Shown in pieces: positions 53,204-61,750 of a stretch of DNA of 64,000 bases. The DNA is taken from contig NZ_MUNQ01000009.1 in the NCBI RefSeq assembly GCF_002001165.1, positions 310,001 through 374,000 on the forward strand. Reading direction: 5' to 3'. Made by a program: the position numbers and the translations under genes. The notes beneath the pieces were generated by a model. It was given only the letters and a program-made list of their open reading frames with translations, did not search any database and was not told the DNA's origin. The DNA is from Rhodanobacter sp. C05 (GTDB taxonomy: Bacteria > Pseudomonadota > Gammaproteobacteria > Xanthomonadales > Rhodanobacteraceae). Each line of letters opens with the position of its first letter. The stretch's first letter is position 1.

Positions 53204-53970
53204 ATGCAAAGATGGATACAAACGACGTTTGCGATCTGCGCTTCGGCCAGGTCGGCATTGCCTGCGTACGCGTGCGCCGGGTCGACGCCGCCGCGCTGTG
53301 TGATGAACTGGAACGCCGAGTGCGCGCCGCACCACAGATGTTTTCCCGCGCCGCCGTCGTACTGGATCTGAGCCACCTGCTCAACCTGCCGGACGACGGC
53401 AGCGTCGATGCCATGCTTGAAGCCGTGCGCAGCGCGGGCATGTTGCCGGTGGGCCTGGCCTATGGCACCAGTGAAACCGAGGCGTTGGCCAAGCGCATGG
53501 GGTTGCCGCTGATCGCGAAGTTCCGCGCCGCCTATGAACCAACCAGCGGCAGCCCGGTCGCTGTCGAACCTGCCACGCGTGCCGAGCCAGCCGCACCGGT
53601 TCAGCGCGAGCCGATCCTGTCCGCACCGGCACCCGGCAGCCTGCAAAGTGCACAGCACCATGCAGGCTCGGTACGTTCGGGTCAGCAGATCTACGCGCGC
53701 GATCGCGACCTGATCGTCACCGGTGCCATCGCCAACGGCGCCGAAGTGATCGCCGACGGCAACATCCATGTCTACGGCGGCCTGCGTGGTCGCGCGATGG
53801 CCGGTGCACAGGGTGACGAGAAGGCACGCATCTTCGTTTCCGACTTCCGCGCCGAACTGGTGGCGATCGCCGGTCACTATCGCGTATTTGAACAAATTCC
53901 TGACGACCTCGAAGGCCAGTCCGTGCAATGCTGGCTGGAAGGCGAAAAATTGCTGATCGCCAAGCTGTGA
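53200..53970 (+). CDS. minC: Septum-site-determining protein MinC
   Basis: 256 residues. N-terminal domain that blocks FtsZ (DLRFGQVGIACVRV..VVLDLSHLLNLPDD), a Pro/Ala linker (residues about 115-150), and the C-terminal beta-helix that binds MinD (GQQIYARDRDLIVTGAIANGAEVIADGNIHVYGGLRGRAMAGAQGD). Coupled to the GNAT gene. First gene of minCDE. Confidence 0.95.
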   Translation: MNAKMDTNDVCDLRFGQVGIACVRVRRVDAAALCDELERRVRAAPQMFSRAAVVLDLSHLLNLPDDGSVDAMLEAVRSAGMLPVGLAYGTSETEALAKRMGLPLIAKFRAAYEPTSGSPVAVEPATRAEPAAPVQREPILSAPAPGSLQSAQHHAGSVRSGQQIYARDRDLIVTGAIANGAEVIADGNIHVYGGLRGRAMAGAQGDEKARIFVSDFRAELVAIAGHYRVFEQIPDDLEGQSVQCWLEGEKLLIAKL

Positions 53971-54004
53971 TCACCTACAACAAGAACGACACGGAGATGG
54001 GCCC

Positions 54005-54820
54005 TTGACTGCTGAGATTATCGTTGTCACTTCCGGCAAAGGCGGCGTCGGCAAGACGACGACCAGCGCATCACTTGCCACCGGCCTGGCAATGGCCGGC
54101 AAGAAAGTCGCCGTGATCGATTTCGACGTCGGCCTGCGCAATCTCGATCTGATCATGGGCTGCGAACGGCGCGTCGTATACGACTTCGTCAACGTCGTGC
54201 ATGGCGAGGCGACGCTGAAGCAGTCGCTGATCAAGGACAAGCGCCACGACAACCTCTATGTGCTGGCCGCCAGCCAGACCCGCGACAAGGACGCGCTGAC
54301 CCAGGAAGGCGTCGAGAAAGTGCTCGACGGCCTGTCCGAAGACGGCTTCGACTACGTCGTATGCGACTCGCCGGCCGGCATCGAGAAAGGTGCGCATCTG
54401 GCGATGTACTTCGCCGACCACGCCGTCGTGGTGGTCAACCCGGAAGTGTCCTCGGTGCGCGATTCGGATCGCATCCTCGGCCTGCTCGCCAGCAAGACCC
54501 GGCGTGCCGAGCGCGGCGAAGGCCCGGTCACACAGCACCTGCTGCTGACCCGTTACAACCCGGCCCGCGTCGCCATCGGTGAAATGCTCAGCGTCAAGGA
54601 CGTCGAGGAAATCCTCGGCATCGAAGTGGTCGGTGTGATCCCCGAATCGGAAAACGTGCTGACCGCCTCCAACAACGGCATCCCGGTCATCGTCGATGTA
54701 AATTCACATGCCGGTCAGGCCTATAGCGACACCGTGGCCCGCATCCTCGGCGAAGAGCGCCCGCTGCGCTTCATCGACGTGCCCAAGAAGGGCTTTCTCC
54801 AGCGCGTGTTCGGAGGTTGA
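54005..54820 (+). CDS. minD: Septum-site-determining ATPase MinD
   Basis: 271 residues. Starts at TTG (54005), read as MTAEIIVVTSGKGG; no ATG lies near. Deviant Walker A GKGGVGKTT, and at the C-terminus the amphipathic membrane-targeting helix (KGFLQRVFGG). Forms an oscillating membrane ATPase with MinE and recruits MinC to the poles. Confidence 0.97.
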   Translation: MTAEIIVVTSGKGGVGKTTTSASLATGLAMAGKKVAVIDFDVGLRNLDLIMGCERRVVYDFVNVVHGEATLKQSLIKDKRHDNLYVLAASQTRDKDALTQEGVEKVLDGLSEDGFDYVVCDSPAGIEKGAHLAMYFADHAVVVVNPEVSSVRDSDRILGLLASKTRRAERGEGPVTQHLLLTRYNPARVAIGEMLSVKDVEEILGIEVVGVIPESENVLTASNNGIPVIVDVNSHAGQAYSDTVARILGEERPLRFIDVPKKGFLQRVFGG

Positions 54821-54825
54821 TCACG

Positions 54826-55098
54826 ATGGGCATTCTTGATTTCCTGAAGCGCAAGCCGGAAGCAACCGCGACCGTGGCCAGGGAACGCCTGCGCATCATC
54901 GTGGCGCAGGAACGGTCCAACCGCGGCGCACCGGACTACCTGCCGATGATGCGCAACGAGCTGCTCGAGGTGATCAAGAAATACGTCCACGTCGATCTCG
55001 ATGCAATCAACATCAATTTCGAACGCGACAGCGGGCACGAAGTGCTGGAGCTCTCGGTGACGCTGCCTGATGGCAAGGCCGCTGCCAAGACGGCTTGA
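54826..55098 (+). CDS. minE: Cell-division topological specificity factor MinE
   Basis: 90 residues. ATG 54826 follows GGAGG inside the end of minD. GILDFLKRK is the membrane-binding amphipathic start; ATATVARERLRIIVAQERSNR is the anti-MinCD helix; the rest is the topological domain. Normal length. Confidence 0.96.
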   Translation: MGILDFLKRKPEATATVARERLRIIVAQERSNRGAPDYLPMMRNELLEVIKKYVHVDLDAININFERDSGHEVLELSVTLPDGKAAAKTA

Positions 55099-55247
55099 GT
55101 CTCCGGCGCTGATTGCAGCCATTCCGCCGGGTGATCGGGCATCGCCCGGCACTGCTCTTCCGCTTCATCGACCTGCGCTGTCCGCGCACGCGTATGCACC
55201 CCGAAACCAGCGTCCATTCTGAACCGAGCGATCCAGCCGGCACCGTC

Positions 55248-55691
55248 ATGCGCATGGGCCAGATCGGCTTCGATGCGGCAACAACCCTGCTCGCCCGCCA
55301 TGGCCTCCAACTGCAGCGCGTGGCGCCTGGCGAGCCGATTCCCGGCAGCTACTGGGGTGACGAGGAAGCCGGCATCATCGGCAATACCGTGCATGCCCGC
55401 GCCGACACACCGGTGCATTCGCTTCTGCACGAAGCCTGCCACCTGATCGTATTGCCGGCGGAAAGACGCCTGGACGTCCATACCGACGCCACCGATTCGA
55501 TCGAGGAAGAGGATGCCACCTGCTATCTGCAGATCGTGCTGGCCGACGAACTGCCCGGCGTGGGACGTGTGCGCCTGATGGCCGACATGGATGCCTGGGG
55601 TTATTCGTTCCGGCTCGGCTCGACCCGCGCCTGGTTCGAGCAGGATGCGGGCGAGGCAAGGGAGTTCCTGAGGGCACGTGGCCTGATCTGA
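55248..55691 (+). CDS. HExxH protein, uncharacterised
   Basis: 147 residues if started at ATG 55248 (MRMGQIGFDAATTLLARHGL); earlier starts at 55194 and 55113 (TTG) are open but the sequence there looks unconserved. The core is PIPGSYWGDEEAGIIGNTVHARADTPVHSLLHEACHLIVLP, with HEACH matching HExxH, and later the highly acidic DATDSIEEEDATCYLQI with a possible third metal ligand. Resembles a minimal zinc metalloprotease of unknown family. No signal peptide. It follows minE by about 150 bp. Confidence 0.7.
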   Translation: MRMGQIGFDAATTLLARHGLQLQRVAPGEPIPGSYWGDEEAGIIGNTVHARADTPVHSLLHEACHLIVLPAERRLDVHTDATDSIEEEDATCYLQIVLADELPGVGRVRLMADMDAWGYSFRLGSTRAWFEQDAGEAREFLRARGLI

Positions 55692-55720
55692 AGCCATGTC
55701 GCCCGGCCGCCACGGCCAGC

Positions 55721-56311
55721 TCAGCGGCGCGAGACATGCGGATCGTCCGGCACATACCAGCGCCAGGGTTTGTCCACCGCGCGGGTGATACCGATGCGCG
55801 CAGTGACCATGGGAGCGTCCGGTGGCGGCACGCCGTCGTCGACAATGCTGAAACCCCCGCTGCCGTCGACCAGATCAATGCCGTCCTGCGTGCCGTTGAT
55901 GCCTATCGCCTGACACAACCGCGCCGGGCCGCGGCACAGATCGCGGTCGCTGCGGCAGGATGGTCGCGCGGCGCGCATCATCTCGAGTCCGCTGAGCGGC
56001 GCCAGCGCCCGCAGCAATACGGCAACACCCTCGCCTGCTTCTCCACATACGGGATTGCTGCACCAGTGCATGCCGTAGGTGAAATACACATAGAGCAGGC
56101 CCGGTGCGCCGAACATCGTCGCATTGCGCGCAGTCTGGCCACGCCAGGAATGCGCTGCCGGATCCTGTGCCCCGTTATACGCTTCGGTCTCCACGATGCG
56201 TCCGCTGCGACCGTCCGCGTTGACCAGGACCTTGTTCAGCAGCGCCACCGCAACGACGCGTGGATCGCGCTGATAGAACGCCCGACCAAGCGTGTCGCGC
56301 CGATCACGCAT
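55721..56311 (-). CDS. 3-methyladenine DNA glycosylase (Mpg/AAG type)
   Basis: 196 residues from ATG 56311. FYQRDPRVVAVALLNKVL, VETEAYNGAQDPAAHSWRGQTARNATMFGAPGLLYVYFTYGMHWCSNPVC and LCRGPARLCQAIGI are the AAG signature; the catalytic Glu is in RIVETEAY. Removes alkylated bases. The open frame continues upstream but without similarity. Confidence 0.92.
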   Translation of the reverse strand: MRDRRDTLGRAFYQRDPRVVAVALLNKVLVNADGRSGRIVETEAYNGAQDPAAHSWRGQTARNATMFGAPGLLYVYFTYGMHWCSNPVCGEAGEGVAVLLRALAPLSGLEMMRAARPSCRSDRDLCRGPARLCQAIGINGTQDGIDLVDGSGGFSIVDDGVPPPDAPMVTARIGITRAVDKPWRWYVPDDPHVSRR

Positions 56312-56598
56312 GTGCAAACAGCCGTGCACTGCCCGCATCCCATGCGTTCGGCGGCAGCAGGATCGACGAGCGATCGTGCATTTTCCGAAAAGCCTGCGCG
56401 CGCTCGTTTTGCATTCGTCTATCCATTGACATGGTCCAGCCATCGCCATTCACGGAGTCCGCAGGTTACGCCGCCCGCACACTCTGTGCAGCATGCCAAG
56501 CGGTTCACAACGGCAACCGGTGTGGCACTGGCCTCGCGTATCGCCGCAGCCTAGAGTTCCTCCCAGGCACCCCCGGATGGATCGCAGTGGAGGGCACC
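56312..56598. other. Intergenic region of about 290 bp
   Basis: Divergent promoter region of the glycosylase and the DUF2235 gene. No RNA gene or repeat is seen. Confidence 0.5.
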
Positions 56599-57753
56599 AT
56601 GGTCAACCGCAGGCTTGTGCTGCTGTTCGACGGCACCTGGAACAAACCCGAGTCACATACCAACGTCGAGCGCCTGCGTCGACTCATCGCGCCATGCGAC
56701 GCCAACGGCATCGAGCAGCTCGTCGAATACATTCCCGGTGTCGGCGTGAAGCCAGGGCTGACCCATCTGCTCGGCGGCGCCTTCGGTTACGGCCTGTCCA
56801 ACAATGTAATCGACGGTTATCGGTGGTTGTGCGCCACCTGGCAAACGGGCGACGAGCTCTACCTGTTCGGCTTCAGCCGTGGTGCCTACACCGCACGCAG
56901 CCTCGGCGGCCTGATCCGCAAATGCGGCCTGCTCAAATGCGGCACCGACGGCAGGGTGAGCAGCACCGATATTTCCGCCGCCTACGACTTCTACCGCGAC
57001 ACCGCCAGCAAGCCCGACGATGCAGTCGCGGTGGCCTTCCGGGCCAGCCACTCGATCGAGATCGGGATCCACTTCATCGGCGTATGGGATACGGTCGGCT
57101 CGCTCGGCATACCGGACACCGCTTCATGGTTCCCGTTTGCCCGCTCGCGCTACCAATTCCACGACACCGAACTCAGCAAGATCGTCAAGTACGCCTACCA
57201 GGCGCTGGCGCTGGATGAGCACCGTGCCGACTTTGCGCCGGCGGTATGGACACGCAATCCGGGCACGGTGAAATCCGGCGAAACCCTGACCTCGAAGAAG
57301 ATCGAACAGATCGATGTCGAACAACGCTGGTTCATCGGTGCACATGCCGACGTTGGCGGCGGCAACGACCGCGATGGCGCCGGGCACAAGCCCGATCTGC
57401 TGCCCGATCTATCGCTTGCCTGGCTGCAACGCAAGGCGATCGATGCGGGGTTGGCTTGCCGTGAAATCCTGCTTCCTTCAGCCGATGCAGGCAGCGGCGT
57501 ACCACGTGATTCCTACGCGGAATTCATGAGCGGTCTCTACAAGGAGTTCAAGCCACCATTCGACCGTGTGCTTGGTACCGGCGTCAACGAAAAGGTGGAT
57601 CCCTCGGTATGGGAACGCTGGCTGGCCGATGCGGGCTATCGATCGCCTTCGCTGGCCCAGGCGTTGACCCGCGCGATCGTGCTGATGTCGGTCGAGGCCG
57701 TGGTTGTGCAGGATACCCCTCCCAGCGGCGGCCCATCAGGAACGTCTGCCTAG
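56599..57753 (+). CDS. DUF2235 alpha/beta hydrolase (Tle1-like lipase)
   Basis: 384 residues from ATG 56599 after GGAGGG. VLLFDGTWNKPE at the start, the nucleophile in LFGFSRGAYTARSLGGLI (G-x-S-x-G, near residue 95) and GVWDTVGSLGIP, then GAHADVGGGN with Asp and later His. This is the DUF2235 domain of type VI effector phospholipases (Tle1) and of stand-alone hydrolases. No immunity, VgrG or PAAR gene is adjacent, so a housekeeping or orphan effector role is open. Confidence 0.85.
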   Translation: MVNRRLVLLFDGTWNKPESHTNVERLRRLIAPCDANGIEQLVEYIPGVGVKPGLTHLLGGAFGYGLSNNVIDGYRWLCATWQTGDELYLFGFSRGAYTARSLGGLIRKCGLLKCGTDGRVSSTDISAAYDFYRDTASKPDDAVAVAFRASHSIEIGIHFIGVWDTVGSLGIPDTASWFPFARSRYQFHDTELSKIVKYAYQALALDEHRADFAPAVWTRNPGTVKSGETLTSKKIEQIDVEQRWFIGAHADVGGGNDRDGAGHKPDLLPDLSLAWLQRKAIDAGLACREILLPSADAGSGVPRDSYAEFMSGLYKEFKPPFDRVLGTGVNEKVDPSVWERWLADAGYRSPSLAQALTRAIVLMSVEAVVVQDTPPSGGPSGTSA

Positions 57754-57790
57754 TCGCATGCCTGCTTCGACCAGCTCCGGCATATCAATC

Positions 57791-59059
57791 TCAGCGCGGC
57801 TCGGCAATCTCCGCCTGCAGTCCATCCACCTGATCGATAGCCGCCCGCGCTTGATCCAGGGCACGTCGTGCGATCGCATGGTACCAGCTCCATGCCAGTG
57901 CACCGATCACGGTCAGCGCCGAAGCGCCCAGCGCGAGTTGCAGCATGCTGGCCGACAGCAGTGGCGACAGCATCCCGGCGACGAAGCTGCATAGCAGCAG
58001 ACTGGCAAAAGCCTGCGCCGAGGAAATGCCGCCGCGCTGTTGCGGGAACCGATCCAGCAACAACAGCGTCAAGGTGGGGAACGCCAGCTGCACACCGATG
58101 CCGTGCAGAATCAGCGGCAGCATCGACCATGGCAGCCGCGGCGCCGGAAATGCCAGCGCCAGCAGCAGATGCAGTGCACAGGCCAGCAGCATCACCGCAT
58201 AACCCAGATTCACCGTGAACCCGGCACTGCGCCGCTCAGCCATCCGCCCGGACAACCACGCGCCACCGATCAGGCCGATCACCACCGGTACGAACAGCCA
58301 CGGAAAACCTGCCGCCGACAGATGCAGCAGTCCGCGCACGATCCGCGGTGCCGAGGCGATGTACAGGAACAGTCCGGCAAAGTTGACCGAGCTGGAAATC
58401 AGCAACGGCCAGAATGGACGGTCACGGCCGAATGACAGATAGCTGGCCAGCAGCGGCCTCGGCGCAAACGACGTGCGTCGTGCCGGCGGATGGCTTTCCG
58501 CCAGAAGCAGGGCAAGCGCCAGCGCCAGCAGCGTGGTGAATCCGGCCAACAGCCAGAAGATGCCGTGCCAGCCACCGAGTGGCAGCAACAGCGCACCAAC
58601 CATCGGTGCGATCACCGGCGCCACCCCGAAAATCATCATCACCTGCGACATCAGCCGCTGCGCAGCAGCGCCCTCAAGCGTGTCGCGGATCACCGCACGC
58701 CCCACCACCAGGCCCGCACCGGCGCACACGCCCTGCAGGCCGCGGCAGGCGAGCAGCATCGCAAACGAAGTCGACATCGCAGCGCCCACTGAAGCGAGCG
58801 CATACACCAGCATGCCGGTGACCATGACCGGCTTGCGCCCGATCGCATCGGAGATCGCGCCGTGGAACAGGCTCATCGCCGCATAGGTGACCAGATACAC
58901 GCTGAGCAACTGCTGCAGTGCGGTGTCGTCCACCGCGAAACGCGCGCCGATCAGCGGAAACGACGGGAACACCGCGTCGATCGAGAACGGTCCGATCATC
59001 GACAGCCCGGCAAGCAGCCAGGGCAGGCTGCGATGCACGGTACGGTGGGTTGGGTTCAT
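57791..59059 (-). CDS. MFS drug-efflux protein, Bcr/CflA family
   Basis: 422 residues from ATG 59059, 12 membrane segments. AGLSMIGPFSIDAVFPSFPLIGARF is the start of the Bcr/CflA family; SDAIGRKPVMVTGM is the loop 2-3 motif, and GLQGVCAGAGLVVGRAVIRD the antiporter motif. Exports small drugs in exchange for protons. Convergent with the DUF2235 gene; upstream it is divergent from the riboswitch-crcB unit. Confidence 0.92.
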   Translation of the reverse strand: MNPTHRTVHRSLPWLLAGLSMIGPFSIDAVFPSFPLIGARFAVDDTALQQLLSVYLVTYAAMSLFHGAISDAIGRKPVMVTGMLVYALASVGAAMSTSFAMLLACRGLQGVCAGAGLVVGRAVIRDTLEGAAAQRLMSQVMMIFGVAPVIAPMVGALLLPLGGWHGIFWLLAGFTTLLALALALLLAESHPPARRTSFAPRPLLASYLSFGRDRPFWPLLISSSVNFAGLFLYIASAPRIVRGLLHLSAAGFPWLFVPVVIGLIGGAWLSGRMAERRSAGFTVNLGYAVMLLACALHLLLALAFPAPRLPWSMLPLILHGIGVQLAFPTLTLLLLDRFPQQRGGISSAQAFASLLLCSFVAGMLSPLLSASMLQLALGASALTVIGALAWSWYHAIARRALDQARAAIDQVDGLQAEIAEPR

Positions 59060-59158
59060 GGCGGGACATGCGCGTCGATGGAACCCGGCATTATAGGGGC
59101 GCCGCTGCCAGCTGCCGCGCTTGACGACAAGGCCGTCGGATCGACTAGGATGGCCACT

Positions 59159-59250
59159 CGGGAGATGGCATGCCTCCCGTTTCGCGGAGGCTTTCGGCAT
59201 CCCGGAACAAACCACCTCTCGCCATGCGTTGAGGTTGATGATGCCTGCTC
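59159..59250 (+). ncRNA. Fluoride riboswitch (crcB motif)
   Basis: All aptamer parts can be paired by hand. P1: GGGAG (59160-59164) with CTCCC (59174-59178). Pseudoknot helix: GGCAT (59167-59171) with ATGCC (59241-59245). P2: ACCTC with GAGGT around 59214-59235. The conserved GGAGATGGCAT and TTGATGATGCCTGC match known examples. About 30 bases separate P1 from AAACC, against about 7 in the Pseudomonas syringae form, so an extra insert is present. It precedes the fluoride exporter gene crcB, and in the known mechanism fluoride binding turns expression on. Confidence 0.85.
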
Positions 59251-59267
59251 CACCGGCTTCCGGCGGC

Positions 59268-59281
59268 GCAGGCGTGCCTGC
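59268..59281 (+). promoter_or_regulatory. Hairpin in the crcB leader, possible expression platform
   Basis: GCAGGC (59268-59273) pairs with GCCTGC (59276-59281). The same GCAGGC can instead pair with GCCTGC at the 3-prime end of the aptamer (59243-59248), giving mutually exclusive structures. A CCGG-CTT-CCGG hairpin lies just before (59253-59263). Confidence 0.4.
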
Positions 59282-59323
59282 CTCCGCGGCAACCGGACAC
59301 TATCACGGTCAGGAGACGCGCTC

Positions 59324-59710
59324 GTGGGCTTTACCGGATTTGCAGCTGTTGGCATCGGCGGCGTTTTGGGCTGCTGGTTGCGCTGGGGGTTGGGCGTGAT
59401 GCTCAACCCGTTATTTCCCACCCTCCCGCTGGGCACGCTGGCGGCCAATCTGGCCGGCGGCCTGATGATGGGTTGCGTGATGGGCCTGTTCGATCATTTC
59501 CAGACACTGTCGCCGGAACTGCGACTGTTCGTCTTCACCGGCTTTCTGGGTGGCCTGACCACGTTCTCCACCTTCTCGGCCGAATCCACCACGCTGCTGC
59601 TGCGCCAGCAGTACCTGTGGTTCAGTGGCCACGTGCTGGCGCATGTGGTCGGCTCGCTGGCGATGACCGTGCTCGGCATCACCCTCACCCGCAGCCTGCT
59701 GCGTCATTGA
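59324..59710 (+). CDS. crcB: Fluoride channel (Fluc/CrcB)
   Basis: 128 residues from GTG 59324, eight bases after AGGAG; an earlier ATG would run through the riboswitch and lacks similarity. Four membrane segments. GGVLGCWLRWGLG (conserved Arg), GTLAANLAGGLMMG (the Asn of the sodium site), and FTGFLGGLTTFSTFS (Phe box and Thr-Ser) are the family motifs. Expels F- from the cytoplasm as a dual-topology dimer. Confidence 0.94.
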   Translation: MGFTGFAAVGIGGVLGCWLRWGLGVMLNPLFPTLPLGTLAANLAGGLMMGCVMGLFDHFQTLSPELRLFVFTGFLGGLTTFSTFSAESTTLLLRQQYLWFSGHVLAHVVGSLAMTVLGITLTRSLLRH

Positions 59711-59724
59711 TCCGGAGAGCCCGC

Positions 59725-60063
59725 ATGATTCAGGAAACCGTGCAACAGGGCGTGCACCTGACCTTTTATTGCCATCTGCGCGCGAAGCACGACGGCATGC
59801 TGCTGTCCGAATGGCTGCTGGAACAGGCCAGGGAACACGGTCTCGGCGGCGGCTCGGTATTCCGCGCGATCGCCGGGTTCGGTCGGCACGGCGTGCTGCA
59901 TGAGGAACAGTTCTTCGAGCTGGCCGACGACCTGCCGATCAAGATCGAGTTCCTGCTCCGTGAGGATCAGGCCGAGCTGCTGCTGCAACTGGTGCGTACA
60001 GCCGACGTCGACGCGACGTATGCATGCTGGCCGGCAAGCTTTGCCATGCTCAGCAAGCATTGA
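59725..60063 (+). CDS. DUF190 protein, fluoride-associated
   Basis: 112 residues, ATG after GGAG and 14 bp behind crcB. Recognised by the AREHGLGGGSVFRAIAGFGRHG motif of DUF190 and LADDLPIKIEF. PII-like small protein often encoded next to crcB, so probably a regulator or partner of fluoride export; mechanism unknown. Confidence 0.9.
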   Translation: MIQETVQQGVHLTFYCHLRAKHDGMLLSEWLLEQAREHGLGGGSVFRAIAGFGRHGVLHEEQFFELADDLPIKIEFLLREDQAELLLQLVRTADVDATYACWPASFAMLSKH

Positions 60064-60096
60064 GCACCACCGGATTCACCCACTGCGAGGCAAGGC

Positions 60097-61215
60097 ATGG
60101 GCCAGGATGACTTGAAAGACCGCGCCAGCGAACTGCTCGAACAGGCCGGCATCCGTATCGACGGCGATGCGCCGACCGATCTTCATGTCCGCGACGAACG
60201 CCTGTATGCGCGTGTGTTCGCGCACGGTTCGCTGGGTCTGGGCGAAGCCTACATCGATGGCTGGTGGGATGCCGATGATCTGCCTGGCCTGTGCACCCGG
60301 CTGCTCACCGCCGGGCTGGACCAGGAACTGAAGACCCTCGATACCATGCTCGCCCATCTCAAGGCGCGCTTCATCAACCTGCAGCGCGGCGAGCGCGCGT
60401 TCGAGATCGGCAAGGTGCATTACGACCTCGGCAACGACCTGTTCCAGGCCATGCTTGGCAAGCGGCTGGTGTATTCCTGCGGCTACTGGGCGAAGGCCGG
60501 CAATCTCGACGAGGCGCAGGCGGCCAAGCTCGACCTGGTCTGCCGCAAGTTGCAGTTGCAGACCGGCCAGCGCGTGCTGGACATCGGCTGCGGCTGGGGC
60601 GAGGCGCTGAAGTATGCCGCCGAGCACTACGGCGTCGAGGGTGTCGGCATCACCGTGTCACAGGAGCAGGCCGACTATGCGCGCGAACTGTGCACTGGAC
60701 TGCCGATCGAGATCCGGCTGCAGGATTACCACGACATCAACGAGCGCTTCGACGCGGTGTATTCGATCGGCATGTTCGAACATGTCGGCGGCAAGAACTA
60801 TCGTGCGTACTTCGAAACGGTAAATCGCTGCCTGAAGGACGGCGGCCTCTCGGTGCTGCATTGCATCGGCAGCAATGGTGCGCCTGCGCAAACCGATGCG
60901 TGGATCGACAAGTACATCTTTCCGAACTCGATGATTCCCGCTGCCAGCCAGCTCGCTGCTGCCATCGAAGACCTGTTTGTAGTCGAGGACTGGCACAACT
61001 TCGGTGCCGACTACGACCGCACGCTGATGGCATGGCGCGCCAATTTCGATGCCGCATGGCCAACCCTGTCGACCAGTTACGACGAACGCTTTAGGCGCAT
61101 GTGGCACTACTACCTGTCCGTTTCCACCGCAGTCTTTCGCAGCCGCCGCGATCAGTTGTGGCAACTTGTGCTGAGCCCGCATGGCGTACCTGGCGGTTAT
61201 CGCGCGCCGCGCTGA
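60097..61215 (+). CDS. cfa: Cyclopropane fatty acid synthase
   Basis: 372 residues. SAM-binding VLDIGCGWGEALKYAAEHYG near residue 150, ISQEQ-like TVSQEQADYAREL, SIGMFEHVGGKNY and the C-terminal YYLSVSTAVFRSRRDQLWQL are typical. Adds a methylene bridge to unsaturated phospholipid chains, protecting against acid. 33 bp after the DUF190 gene and possibly in the same unit. Confidence 0.95.
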   Translation: MGQDDLKDRASELLEQAGIRIDGDAPTDLHVRDERLYARVFAHGSLGLGEAYIDGWWDADDLPGLCTRLLTAGLDQELKTLDTMLAHLKARFINLQRGERAFEIGKVHYDLGNDLFQAMLGKRLVYSCGYWAKAGNLDEAQAAKLDLVCRKLQLQTGQRVLDIGCGWGEALKYAAEHYGVEGVGITVSQEQADYARELCTGLPIEIRLQDYHDINERFDAVYSIGMFEHVGGKNYRAYFETVNRCLKDGGLSVLHCIGSNGAPAQTDAWIDKYIFPNSMIPAASQLAAAIEDLFVVEDWHNFGADYDRTLMAWRANFDAAWPTLSTSYDERFRRMWHYYLSVSTAVFRSRRDQLWQLVLSPHGVPGGYRAPR

Positions 61216-61243
61216 CGTCGCGCATCACCTTCAGGATGTCGCC

Positions 61244-61582
61244 ATGGCAGAGACCCTTCGATCTTCACGCGATGTCATCCTCCGTACCGATACGCGGGAC
61301 GAAGCGATCAAGTTTTACGGCAGCGTGCGTGGCCTGCCGATCACCCACCACAGCGAGACGCTGACGGGTTTCGGGACAGGCCCCTTTTGCCTTTATGTCG
61401 AACGAGGCCACGCACATGGGCCGGTGTTCGACTTTCTCGCAGCGGACATCCAAGTCACCAGGCAGCAATTGCCCGGAGCCGGCAGCGCGGTTGTCGAAGA
61501 GGATGCCTCGGTACCGCGTTGTTACATGCGCGACCCGTATGGCCTCGTGTTCAATCTTGGCCAGGCGCATGCTGCGGAATGA
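61244..61582 (+). CDS. VOC-family (glyoxalase-like) protein
   Basis: 112 residues from ATG 61244 after AGGA. A single VOC fold: VILRTDTRDEAIKFYGSVRGLPI, then FLAADIQVTRQQL and the late CYMRDPYGLVFNLGQ. The metal ligands seem incomplete (no early His), so a binding protein is as likely as an enzyme. 28 bp after cfa. Confidence 0.78.
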   Translation: MAETLRSSRDVILRTDTRDEAIKFYGSVRGLPITHHSETLTGFGTGPFCLYVERGHAHGPVFDFLAADIQVTRQQLPGAGSAVVEEDASVPRCYMRDPYGLVFNLGQAHAAE

Positions 61583-61750
61583 CCTCGGCGTCGTACCGCT
61601 ACGTACCCGACGCCATGTCTGGAGGTGCCGTCAATGGTGGGGCCCGTTATCCCAATTCATCGGCATGCTGTTCCCGCCGCTGACCGCACGGAACCTCCTC
61701 GTGCATCGAGGGATTGAATCCACCCGACGCTTGCCGCAACACTGTCCGGC

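Noticed and set aside
58862..59323. Longer CrcB N-terminus starting before the riboswitch
   Set aside because: It would translate the aptamer; GTG 59324 with AGGAG gives the normal protein length.
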